DNA from: an uncultured Spartobacteria bacterium
GTDB taxonomy: Bacteria; Verrucomicrobiota; Verrucomicrobiia; Chthoniobacterales; JAATET01
Length of the DNA: 64,000 nucleotides
NCBI GenBank assembly: GCA_938011325.1
Contig: CALLUD010000026.1
Location: 35,507-99,506, forward strand
Direction: 5' to 3'
The notes under the pieces are model-generated. The model made no database searches. It saw only the letters and a list, made by a program, of their open reading frames with translations, and was not told where the DNA came from. Position 1 is the stretch's first letter; each line of letters starts with the position of its first letter. Below, one piece after another: positions 33,910 through 41,463 of this stretch. The position numbers and the translations under genes are program-made.

Positions 33910-34742
33910 GTGAGGATCCCCGACACAACGATCCCAACTACGTAGAGCTGCCCCTGCCAACGGCGTGGCCGATCATTACGGCCTTCGGCATCACGCTGGT
34001 CTTCGCGGGCCTTGTTACGTCGCTCATTGTCACGCTCGTGGGTCTCATCTGCGGCATCATCGGCGGAATCGGCTGGTTCACCGACGTGTTCCCGCATCCG
34101 AAACACGAATACGTCCGCGTCAAGCCGATCGAGCAGCAGCCCGATCCGTTCAAGACCTCGCGCCGCAGCGTCGCGCACCTTCACGTTGGCGAGCTGCATC
34201 ACCGCGAACATTTCCCGGACGCGATTCACCCCTATTCGGCCGGCGCCCTTGGTGGCCTGGTCGGCGGCGTCGTGATGGCCGTGCTGGCAATGCTCTACGG
34301 CTTGATCGCGAAAGGCAGCATCTGGTGGCCGATCAACCTCCTCGCCGCCGCCGCGGTGCCCAATCTTGCCGAGGCCAGTGCCGAAGCGCTCATGCAATTC
34401 AGCCTCGCAGGCCTGATCGTCGCGGTGCTCACCCACTTCGCGCTTTCGATTCTCATCGGCCTGCTCTACACCGTGCTGCTTCCGATGCTTCCCTCGAAGC
34501 ACGAGTGGTTCTGGGGCGGAGTGGTTCCGCCGCTTATCTGGACTGCGTTGATCAGCGCGACGATGCCGATGATCAACCCGGCCCTCGCGAAATACGTCGA
34601 CTGGCCGTGGTTCGTGCTGTGCCAGATCGCGTTCGGCGCGGTGTGTGGATTCGTGGTCTTCAAGACCGCCCGTGTGAAGACGATGCAATCATGGACTTTC
34701 GCCCAGAAGATGGGCATCGAAGCGCAGGAGAAAGGCAAATGA
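33906..34742 (+). CDS. membrane protein of the caa3 operon (unknown subunit)
   Basis: A 278-aa membrane protein with no family I can name. One pair of helices lies at residues 20-57 (TAWPIITAFGITLVFAGLV), where oxidase operons usually carry a short subunit IV. A hydrophilic stretch rich in His follows (RRSVAHLHVGELHHREHF). Then come about four more helices from residue 112 (SAGALGGLVGGVVMAVLAML) to about 265. The N-terminal 60 residues look like subunit IV, and the rest is an added membrane domain. It overlaps coxC and the following cytochrome c gene by four bases each, so it is made with the oxidase. A structural or assembly role is inferred. Confidence 0.7.
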   Translation: MSEDPRHNDPNYVELPLPTAWPIITAFGITLVFAGLVTSLIVTLVGLICGIIGGIGWFTDVFPHPKHEYVRVKPIEQQPDPFKTSRRSVAHLHVGELHHREHFPDAIHPYSAGALGGLVGGVVMAVLAMLYGLIAKGSIWWPINLLAAAAVPNLAEASAEALMQFSLAGLIVAVLTHFALSILIGLLYTVLLPMLPSKHEWFWGGVVPPLIWTALISATMPMINPALAKYVDWPWFVLCQIAFGAVCGFVVFKTARVKTMQSWTFAQKMGIEAQEKGK

Positions 34743-35449
34743 AGAGGTTGATTCCCCTGCTCTGCGCATTTGCCGGCACCGTGGCCATCACCGGTTGCGA
34801 GCCGCCCGGAAAGCCGGATCCCGCCGATCGCTGGAAGGCGCCGACCGCGGTGACCGATTTCGAGACGCTCTATCGCAGCAGTTGCTACGCCTGCCACAGC
34901 GACGGCACGAACATCGCCGCGTCGATCTCGATGAAGGACCCCATTTATCTGGCCATGCTGCCGGAGGATGTCCTTCGCAACGTGATCACCAATGGCGTTC
35001 CGGGCACTGCCATGCCCGCGCTCGCGCGGGAGAAAGGTGGCGTTCTCACCGCGGAGCAGATCGACTCGCTCGTGAAGGGCATCATGGACTGGAAGGCGAC
35101 GCACGCGGACAAGGCTCCGGTGCCTCCCTATTCCGCTCCGCTGGGTGACGCAGTCGCAGGCCAGGCCACGTTTGGCGTGTATTGCGCGAGCTGCCATGGA
35201 GCGGACGGCACGGGGGTCGCGGGCAAGGCCGGATCGGTCGTCGAGTCCGCCTATCTCGGCCTCGTGACGGATCAATACCTTCGCAGCGTCACCATTGCCG
35301 GGCGTCCCGAGCTCGGCTGCCCGAACTATCGTGAACGCGTCGAAGGACGCGTGATGACGGATGCCGAGATTGCCGACGTGGTGGCGTGGCTTTCCACCCA
35401 GCGCAAACCCGGCCCTGCCGAACCTCCCGGAATTGGCGACCAGAATTGA
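34739..35449 (+). CDS. dihaem cytochrome c lipoprotein
   Basis: A 236-aa exported protein. The signal peptide ends in a lipobox (VAITGC), so it is probably a membrane-anchored lipoprotein. Two haem-binding motifs are present, CYACH (about residue 50) and CASCH (about residue 147), each followed by a typical cytochrome c fold with candidate axial Met (TAMPAL; the second less clear). It lies between the oxidase genes and the Rieske/cytochrome b genes. That position fits an electron carrier linking the two complexes, in place of cytochrome c1. Its start overlaps the preceding gene. Confidence 0.9.
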   Translation: MKRLIPLLCAFAGTVAITGCEPPGKPDPADRWKAPTAVTDFETLYRSSCYACHSDGTNIAASISMKDPIYLAMLPEDVLRNVITNGVPGTAMPALAREKGGVLTAEQIDSLVKGIMDWKATHADKAPVPPYSAPLGDAVAGQATFGVYCASCHGADGTGVAGKAGSVVESAYLGLVTDQYLRSVTIAGRPELGCPNYRERVEGRVMTDAEIADVVAWLSTQRKPGPAEPPGIGDQN

Positions 35450-35451
35450 CC

Positions 35452-35997
35452 ATGGAACCGGAAAACACTTCCTCACAATCTCCGGCTCAGCCTTGCGGGA
35501 ACTGCAAGAGCTCTCGCCGTGACTTCCTCCTCAAGCTCGGTGTCGGACTGAACGTTGCCGCCGGCGCCATGATCGGCATTCCGCTCGCAGGCTACGTCGC
35601 TTCGATCATGGTCGAGAAATTCCCGCTGCAATGGATCAATCTCGGCCCGCTCTCGAAATTCCCGGAGGGCAAGACGACGCTCGCGACCTATCTGAATCCC
35701 TATCGCAGAAGCTGGGACGGTGACACCGACCTCATCCCCTGCTGGGTGCGCCGTCTGGCCGGAGAGAATTTCCAGATCTTCGCGATCAACTGCGCGCACC
35801 TCGGCTGCCCGGTCCGGTGGTTCGAGGAATCGCAGCTCTTCCTCTGCCCCTGCCACGGTGGCGCCTACTACGCCGACGGTTCCCGCGCCTCCGGCCCGCC
35901 GCCTCGCGGACTTTTTGAATACGAATACAAGATCGAACAGGGCGACCTCTTCGTGAAGGGCGGCCTCCTGCCGACGCTTGCCGACACCAACCCGTAG
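35452..35997 (+). CDS. Rieske iron-sulfur protein
   Basis: A 181-aa 2Fe-2S subunit of a cytochrome bc-type complex that takes electrons from quinol. The N-terminus carries a twin-arginine motif, SRRDFLLKLG, followed by a hydrophobic helix (about residues 32-52), so it is Tat-exported and stays anchored. Cluster ligands are in CAHLGC and CPCHGG, giving the standard two-Cys/two-His set. The spacing of these boxes is short, as in the b6f/bc types of many bacteria. Four cysteines are also visible in or near the N-terminus and soluble domain; two may form the structural disulfide. It precedes the cytochrome b gene by three bases. Confidence 0.94.
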   Translation: MEPENTSSQSPAQPCGNCKSSRRDFLLKLGVGLNVAAGAMIGIPLAGYVASIMVEKFPLQWINLGPLSKFPEGKTTLATYLNPYRRSWDGDTDLIPCWVRRLAGENFQIFAINCAHLGCPVRWFEESQLFLCPCHGGAYYADGSRASGPPPRGLFEYEYKIEQGDLFVKGGLLPTLADTNP

Positions 35998-36000
35998 AGC

Positions 36001-37482
36001 ATGGAGAAACTTCGCCAACTCTATTTCTGGATCGACGACCGGCTTCACCTCACGAAGCTGTTCGAATCCACGGCCGGCCACCACGTCCCGAAGAGCTCGG
36101 GAAGCTGGTTCTACGTGTTCGGCAGCGCCACGCTGCTCTGCTTCATCATCCAGGTCGTTACGGGCATCTGCCTCGCGCTCATCTATCAGCCCTCCGCTTC
36201 GGAAGCCTACGCGTCGCTCGAATATCTCAGTTACGACGTGCCGCTCGGCTGGTATCTCCGCGCCGTCCACAACTGGGGCTCGAACTTCATGGTGGGCATC
36301 ATGCTGCTCCACATGACGCAGGTGTTCCTCTTCGGTGCCTACAAATACCCGCGCGAGATCACCTGGCTCTCCGGTTGCATCCTGCTCTTCCTCACGCTGG
36401 GCATGGCCTTTACCGGGCAGGTGCTCCGCTTCGACGAGGATGCCTACTGGGGCCTCGGCATCGGTGCCTCGATCATGGGCCGCATCCCGTTCTTCGGGCA
36501 GGAAGTCGTCAACATGATGCTCGGCGGTCCCATCATCGCCGGCCAGACGCTCTCGCGATTCTTCACGCTGCACGTCTTCGTGTTGCCCGGTGCGATCATC
36601 GCGCTCGTGAGCCTGCACCTCCGCATGGTGCTCACGAAGGGCATCAACGAATACCCGACGCCTGGCATTCTCGTGGATCGCAAGACCTACGACGCCCACT
36701 ACCAGACGATCCTGCGCAAGGAGGGCGTTCCGTTCGTTCCGCACGCCATCGACAAGGACCTCATCGCCTCCGCCGTCGTGCTGGGCCTCATCCTCTTCCT
36801 TGCTGCGTTCGACGGTCCGAAGATGCCGAACGGTCTCGCCGATCCGACGCAGATCGACACCGTGCCGCGACCGGACTTCTTCTTCCTCTGGATCTTCGCG
36901 CTGGCGGCGCTCCTGCCTCCCTACATGGAGTCGTTCGTGCTCCTTGTCGGGCCCATTGTCCTCTCGATCCTTCTCTTCACCCTGCCGTTCTTTAACAACA
37001 CCGGCGAAAAGAGCTGGCGCCGGCGCCCGATTGCCGTCCTCACCGTGGTGCTCGTCTGGCTCACGTTCGGCATCCTCACCTACCTCGGCAAGACCTCGCC
37101 ATGGTCGCCGGACATGCAGGCGTGGACAAAGGATGAAACGCCGAAGGAATTTCTCGTCAACCGCTCGCCGCTCGAGCTGCAGGGCAACCTCGTGCTGCAA
37201 TACAAGCAGTGCCGCCTCTGCCATGCGATCGATGGCATCGGCGGCAAGCGTGGCCCCGATCTCGCCGAAGTCGGGATGCGCCTTACCGAGCCGCAGCTCG
37301 TGCGTCAGGTCGTGCAGGGCGGCGGCAACATGCCCGCCTACGGCAAGAACCTCACGCGTGACGAGATCACGGCGCTTACCGCCTATCTCGTTTCGCTTCG
37401 CCCGCCTGGCATTCCGCCGGCCCGCGATTCGACGCTCCCGGCAAAGCCGGCTCCCGAAACGCCGGTGAGCGCACAGCGCTGA
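36001..37482 (+). CDS. cytochrome b with fused C-terminal cytochrome c
   Basis: A 493-aa core subunit of a quinol-oxidising bc complex. The likely haem b ligands are His90 and His104 (VHNWGSNF, LLHMTQVF), and His191 and His206 (TLHVFVLPG, LHLRMVL). The 14-residue gap between the second pair is that of b6-type proteins. The C-terminal membrane helices (FFFLWIFALAALLPPYMES onward) carry the second half of cytochrome b, and residues about 395-475 form a cytochrome c domain with CRLCH. So this subunit already contains a haem c acceptor, which may replace cytochrome c1. A GC-rich hairpin follows the gene. Confidence 0.93.
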   Translation: MEKLRQLYFWIDDRLHLTKLFESTAGHHVPKSSGSWFYVFGSATLLCFIIQVVTGICLALIYQPSASEAYASLEYLSYDVPLGWYLRAVHNWGSNFMVGIMLLHMTQVFLFGAYKYPREITWLSGCILLFLTLGMAFTGQVLRFDEDAYWGLGIGASIMGRIPFFGQEVVNMMLGGPIIAGQTLSRFFTLHVFVLPGAIIALVSLHLRMVLTKGINEYPTPGILVDRKTYDAHYQTILRKEGVPFVPHAIDKDLIASAVVLGLILFLAAFDGPKMPNGLADPTQIDTVPRPDFFFLWIFALAALLPPYMESFVLLVGPIVLSILLFTLPFFNNTGEKSWRRRPIAVLTVVLVWLTFGILTYLGKTSPWSPDMQAWTKDETPKEFLVNRSPLELQGNLVLQYKQCRLCHAIDGIGGKRGPDLAEVGMRLTEPQLVRQVVQGGGNMPAYGKNLTRDEITALTAYLVSLRPPGIPPARDSTLPAKPAPETPVSAQR

Positions 37483-37505
37483 GCCTGATTTTTTCACAAA
37501 TGTGA

Positions 37506-37524
37506 CCGGCGCCACGAGCGCCGG
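37506..37524 (+). terminator. hairpin after the cytochrome b gene
   Basis: Stem CCGGCGC (37506-37512) with GCGCCGG (37518-37524), 5-base loop, flanked by further GTG/CAC pairing and then a CACTTTCCTTTC stretch. It may partly terminate transcription before the CtaG-like gene or mark the end of the main operon. Confidence 0.55.
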
Positions 37525-37576
37525 CACACTTTCCTTTCGCCGGGCCGCCGGTCCCGTGCGATAAGTTCGAGCTTCG

Positions 37577-39781
37577 ATGCCTGCCGCGTTTGTTTCCTGG
37601 GATCTCTCACCGGGCTTGCTGGCGCTGACGCTCGTCACGGCCGTGATTTACTGGCGCGGCTGGCGCCGCCTGCAGCATTCCGCGCCGCATCGCTTCACCA
37701 CAAACCGGCTGATCTGCTTCTGCCTCGGGCTGCTCGGGCTTTATGTCGCGATCGCCTCGCCGCTCGATGCGTTCGCAAATTTCCTCCTCTCGGTCCACAT
37801 GGTGCAGCACCTCCTGCTCACCATGGTGGTGCCGCCCCTTCTCCTGCTCGGCTCGCCATTTCTTCCGATGCTGCTCGGGCTGCCCCGGCGATTTGCCGTC
37901 GATGGAATCGGCCCCTTCCTTGCCTGGAAGCCGCTGAAGCGCCTGGGGAGACTTCTGGTGCATCCCGTGTTTGCGCTCGGGGCGTTCATGATCTCGAACA
38001 TCACGTGGCACATCCCGACGCTCTACGAGATCGCGCTGCGAAACGAGTTCTGGCATCGCGTGGAGCACCTCTGCTTTCTCGGGACCGCGATTCTTTTCTG
38101 GTGGCCCGTTGTCCAGCCCTGGCCGTCGCGGCCCGTGTGGCCGCGCTGGGCAATGATCCCCTACATGCTGCTCGCCGACCTGCAGAACACGGCGCTCGCG
38201 GCCTTCATCAGCTTTTACAACCGCGTGCTGTATCCCACCTACACGGAAGCACCGCGCATTGCCGACATTTCCGCGCGGGCCGATCAGTCCGCGGCCGGTG
38301 CCATCATGTGGGTGCCTGGTTCGATGGCATTCCTGGTGCCTGCCGGCATTCTCGCGATTCGACTGCTCTCCCCGCAGCGACACTTCGCCGCTCTTCAGCC
38401 GGTGCGAAAACCAATTGCCGCGCGTGCAAAATCCGCCCCGCGACTTCCCTGGCTGCCTTATCTGCGTCGCCCACTCCAATGGCTCCTTCTCCTGCTCGCG
38501 GGCATCGTGGTCTGGGACGGATTTGCCGGACCCCCCGTCAGCGCCATGAACGCCGCCGGTGTGCTCCCATGGACGCATTGGCGCGGCCTCACGGTCCTCG
38601 CGCTTCTTTTCGTGGGAAATCTTTTCTGCATGAGCTGTCCCTTCATGCTCGTGCGCGACGGAGCTCGAAAGATCACCTCGTGGCTCCGCCTGCCGGCACA
38701 GCCGCTCAACTGGCCCCGATTGCTGCGCAACAAATGGCTGCCGGTGGTGCTTCTCGCCGCCTATCTATGGACCTACGAGGCCTACAGCTTGTGGGATTGG
38801 CCCGCCGCGACGTCGGTGATCATTCTCGGCTATTTCGTCGCGGCGACCGCCATTGACCTCGTCTTCAAAAAGGCGAGCTTCTGCAAATACATCTGCCCGA
38901 TCGGCCAGTTCCATTTCGTGCAATCGCTGGCATCGCCCGGTGAGATTCGCATTCGCGAGCCCGATGTCTGCCGCACCTGCCGCACCTACGACTGCATCAA
39001 GGGCAACACCGAACAACGAGGCTGTGAGCTGCTCCTCTTCCAGCCACGCAAGTCGGGCAACATGGATTGCACGTTCTGCTTCGATTGCGTGAAGGCGTGC
39101 CCACACGACAATGTGAGTCTCCAGGCGACGGTGCCCGGTGCGGACTTGTGGAATACCGGTCCACGCTCGTCGATTGGCCGTTGGGAGAATCGACCCGATC
39201 TCGCCGCGCTTGTCCTGCTGCTCACGTTTGGCGCATTCGCGAACGCTGCGGGGATGATCGCGCCGGTGCAGAATTTTGCTGCCAGCCTTTCCCTCTCCCA
39301 CGTCGCCTTCACCACGATTTTTCTGCTCGTTTTCCTCGTGCTTTCTCCCGCGATTTTCACGCTGACCGCCGCAGCGATTTCGCGTGCGAGTGAGAAGTCC
39401 ACCGCCTCACTTGTCAGCTTCGCCTCCGCCTACGCCGTGGCGTTTGCCCCGCTTGGCTTCGGCATGTGGCTCGCGCACTTCGTGTTTCACTTCTTCACGG
39501 CATCGCACACGCCGATCCCGGTGATTCAACGGCTCCTTGGCCAGACACCGCAGTGGAATGTCGCGTCCTGGGCGTGGCCGGGATTGGTGGGTGTCGAAAT
39601 GCTTTTGCTCGATGCAGGCTTTCTCCTCACCGCCTACGCCACGTGGCGAATCGCGCGAAATCGCACGACACAGCCATTTTCCGCCGCACTTCCGTGGCTC
39701 GTCGTGGCTACGATCCTTTACGTCGTCGGTGTGTGGATTATTTTCCAGCCAATGCAAATGCGGGGGACCATGGCCGGATGA
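37577..39781 (+). CDS. CtaG-like copper chaperone fused to a polyferredoxin membrane domain
   Basis: A 734-aa membrane protein with two known modules. Residues about 1-275 form a caa3-type CtaG domain of about seven helices, with blocks VHMVQHLLLTMVVPPLLLL, FWHRVEHLCFLGTAILFWWP and ADQSAAGAIMWVPGSM; this family assists copper delivery to cytochrome oxidase. Residues about 310-560 resemble NapH/NosR/CcoG-type electron-transfer proteins: helices plus cysteine clusters FCMSCPF, FCKYICPIGQF, CRTCRTYDC and CTFCFDCVKACPHD, enough for two 4Fe-4S clusters. More helices follow (about 540-730). The fusion implies redox chemistry coupled to copper loading; this is inference. It is 94 bases after cytochrome b and overlaps the next gene by four. 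Confidence 0.85.
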   Translation: MPAAFVSWDLSPGLLALTLVTAVIYWRGWRRLQHSAPHRFTTNRLICFCLGLLGLYVAIASPLDAFANFLLSVHMVQHLLLTMVVPPLLLLGSPFLPMLLGLPRRFAVDGIGPFLAWKPLKRLGRLLVHPVFALGAFMISNITWHIPTLYEIALRNEFWHRVEHLCFLGTAILFWWPVVQPWPSRPVWPRWAMIPYMLLADLQNTALAAFISFYNRVLYPTYTEAPRIADISARADQSAAGAIMWVPGSMAFLVPAGILAIRLLSPQRHFAALQPVRKPIAARAKSAPRLPWLPYLRRPLQWLLLLLAGIVVWDGFAGPPVSAMNAAGVLPWTHWRGLTVLALLFVGNLFCMSCPFMLVRDGARKITSWLRLPAQPLNWPRLLRNKWLPVVLLAAYLWTYEAYSLWDWPAATSVIILGYFVAATAIDLVFKKASFCKYICPIGQFHFVQSLASPGEIRIREPDVCRTCRTYDCIKGNTEQRGCELLLFQPRKSGNMDCTFCFDCVKACPHDNVSLQATVPGADLWNTGPRSSIGRWENRPDLAALVLLLTFGAFANAAGMIAPVQNFAASLSLSHVAFTTIFLLVFLVLSPAIFTLTAAAISRASEKSTASLVSFASAYAVAFAPLGFGMWLAHFVFHFFTASHTPIPVIQRLLGQTPQWNVASWAWPGLVGVEMLLLDAGFLLTAYATWRIARNRTTQPFSAALPWLVVATILYVVGVWIIFQPMQMRGTMAG

Positions 39782-40302
39782 AAATCTTCGCAATAGCAAT
39801 CGCCCTGCTCGGATTCATCGGCTTTGTGCACGCCGACGGAGGTGCTGTCATCGCACAACAGACCATCGATTCGCGTCTTGTGACCGTCTTTGCCGAGCCA
39901 TCGCCGTTACGTGCCGGACCGGCCGATTTCAGCGTGATGGTGCAGGATGCGAAGTCGGGCGAACCGATTCTCGACGAAACGGTAACCGTCTCGCTCACGG
40001 CCGCCTCGGAGTCCTCCGAGGCATGGGTGCCTCCCTGCTGCTCGATGGAAAATCGCAGCAACGCCGTGCCCGCCACGCGGGAAAAGGCCCAGAACAAGCT
40101 GCTTTACCAGGCCAACGTCATCGTCCCGGCCGCCGGACCGATTGACGTGGTCGTGCGAATCGGCCAGCCGGAAAGCGTGCTGACCACCCGCGTCGAGGCG
40201 CGGCCTCCCCTGCCTCCCGTCGCAGCATATTGGCCGTATTTCCTCCTGCCGCCGGCCGCAATCGGGTTGTTTGCGCTGAATCAGCGGATTCGTCGTCGAT
40301 AA
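39778..40302 (+). CDS. small exported membrane protein of the respiratory operon
   Basis: A 174-aa protein with an N-terminal signal peptide or anchor (residues 1-19) and a C-terminal membrane helix (about 150-168, YWPYFLLPPAAIGLFAL). The middle part is beta-rich, like FixH/YtkA-type periplasmic domains (VTVFAEPSPLRAGPADFSVMV, VDVVVRIG). It has the unusual PPCCSMENRS, with a Cys-Cys pair and Met that could bind copper. Its start overlaps the CtaG fusion's stop by four bases. A role in copper handling for the oxidase is suggested by context only. Confidence 0.6.
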   Translation: MKIFAIAIALLGFIGFVHADGGAVIAQQTIDSRLVTVFAEPSPLRAGPADFSVMVQDAKSGEPILDETVTVSLTAASESSEAWVPPCCSMENRSNAVPATREKAQNKLLYQANVIVPAAGPIDVVVRIGQPESVLTTRVEARPPLPPVAAYWPYFLLPPAAIGLFALNQRIRRR

Positions 40303-40345
40303 AGTGCGCGTTGCCCCGTCATGTGGCACGCACTCTGCTGGATGA

Positions 40346-40373
40346 GTATTACGTAAACCTTGAAACGTAATAC
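40346..40373. promoter_or_regulatory. 9+9 palindrome upstream of the ABC importer operon
   Basis: GTATTACGT (40346-40354) and its exact complement ACGTAATAC (40365-40373) are separated by 10 bases (AAACCTTGAA), ending 10 bases before the ATG of the binding-protein gene. Symmetry and spacing fit a dimeric regulator site. The LuxR-type protein at 43990-44709 is a candidate binder. The site overlaps the expected ribosome site region, which suggests repression or a translational hairpin. Confidence 0.6.
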
Positions 40374-40383
40374 CACCCTGCAC

Positions 40384-41379
40384 ATGAAAACATCCCGCGC
40401 ACTCAGGTTTCTCTTCGCGCCGCTGGTCGCGTTCGCCGCGATGGTCGGCGTGGCTCAATCGGAGCCTCTCAAAATCGGCTACAGCGACTGGCCAGGCTGG
40501 GTCGCATGGCAGGTCGGCATCGACAAGGGCTGGTTCAAGGAGGCCGGCGTGGACGTCCAGTTTCTTTGGTATGACTACGTGGAATCGATGGATGCCTTTG
40601 CGGCGGGAAATCTCGACGCGGTTTGCATGACGAATGGCGACGCGCTGGTCACCGGCGCGACCGGCAAGCCATCCGTCTGCATTCTCGTCAACGACTACTC
40701 GAACGGCAACGACATGGTCATTGCCAAGCCGGGCATCACCTCCCTCGAGGAGTTGAAAGGCAAGAAGGTCGGTCTCGAGGAAGGTTTCGTGACGCATCTC
40801 CTGCTCCTCAACGCGCTCGAAAAGGCGGGCATCCCGGAATCGGAGGTCACAACGGTGAACACGCCGACAAACGAGACGCCGCAGGTGCTCGCGGCCGGCG
40901 CCGTGGACGCGATCGCCGCCTGGCAGCCCAGCTCCGGCATCGCGCTCAAGACCGTCGCCGGCTCGACGCCGATTTACACCTCCGCCAGCGCACCCGGCCT
41001 CATTTACGACTGCCTCTACGTCAGCCCCGAGAGCCTCGAGGCCCGCAAGGACGACTGGCAGAAGGTCGTCGCCGTCTGGTATCGCATCGTTGATTTCCTG
41101 AAGGACGAGGAGAACCTCGACGAAGCCATGAAGATCCTCGCCGCGCGCGTGAACGTGAGCCCGCAGGAATACGAATCGTTTTACAAGGGCACGCACATCC
41201 TCACGCTCGAGGAAGCATTGAAGGTCTGGGAAAAAGGTCCCGGCCTCGACTCGATCTACGGCTCCACCGATTACGTGAACGCCTTCAACCTCAAGTTCAA
41301 GGTCTACGAAGATTCGCAGGATACCGCGAAATACCTCGATCCGAGCTTCACGAAGGAATTCGCCGATTCGAAGGATTGA
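40384..41379 (+). CDS. ABC importer periplasmic binding protein (NrtA/TauA-like, urea-region type)
   Basis: A 331-aa exported solute-binding protein. The signal peptide is residues 1-24 (cleavage near AQS-EP). The mature start LKIGYSDWPGWVAWQVGIDKG is typical of the NMT1/NrtA/TauA family, with further blocks GNLDAVCMTNGDALVTGA, VNDYSNGNDMVIAKPGI and PTNETPQVLAAGAVDAIAAW. These blocks are close to the subgroup found beside urea/guanidine carboxylase genes, though no such enzyme is in the window. The substrate is therefore a small nitrogen compound by inference, not shown. The start is ATG 40384, ten bases after the palindrome. Permease and ATPase genes follow. Confidence 0.85.
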   Translation: MKTSRALRFLFAPLVAFAAMVGVAQSEPLKIGYSDWPGWVAWQVGIDKGWFKEAGVDVQFLWYDYVESMDAFAAGNLDAVCMTNGDALVTGATGKPSVCILVNDYSNGNDMVIAKPGITSLEELKGKKVGLEEGFVTHLLLLNALEKAGIPESEVTTVNTPTNETPQVLAAGAVDAIAAWQPSSGIALKTVAGSTPIYTSASAPGLIYDCLYVSPESLEARKDDWQKVVAVWYRIVDFLKDEENLDEAMKILAARVNVSPQEYESFYKGTHILTLEEALKVWEKGPGLDSIYGSTDYVNAFNLKFKVYEDSQDTAKYLDPSFTKEFADSKD

Positions 41380-41387
41380 CCGGAGCC

Positions 41388-41415
41388 GCCAGCCCCGGTT
41401 CCGGCCGGGGCTGGC
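41388..41415 (+). promoter_or_regulatory. intercistronic GC-rich hairpin
   Basis: GCCAGCCCCGG (41388-41398) and its exact complement (41405-41415) with a 6-base loop, placed between the binding-protein stop and the permease start. It has no T-run. Such hairpins often protect the upstream message, so the abundant binding protein could be produced in excess over permease; inference. Confidence 0.6.
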
Positions 41416-41463
41416 TCTCCCAAGCCAACCGTCACATGGCCCACCGCCTGCTCCCATTCTCGG

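Noticed and set aside
35473..37638. A 721-codon minus-strand frame opposite Rieske and cytochrome b
   Set aside because: It mirrors two well-supported genes and has a charged, low-information composition with no motif.
40303..40383. A guanidine-I (ykkC) riboswitch before the importer genes
   Set aside because: The space is only 81 bases and lacks the conserved motifs of this RNA; it holds just the palindrome.
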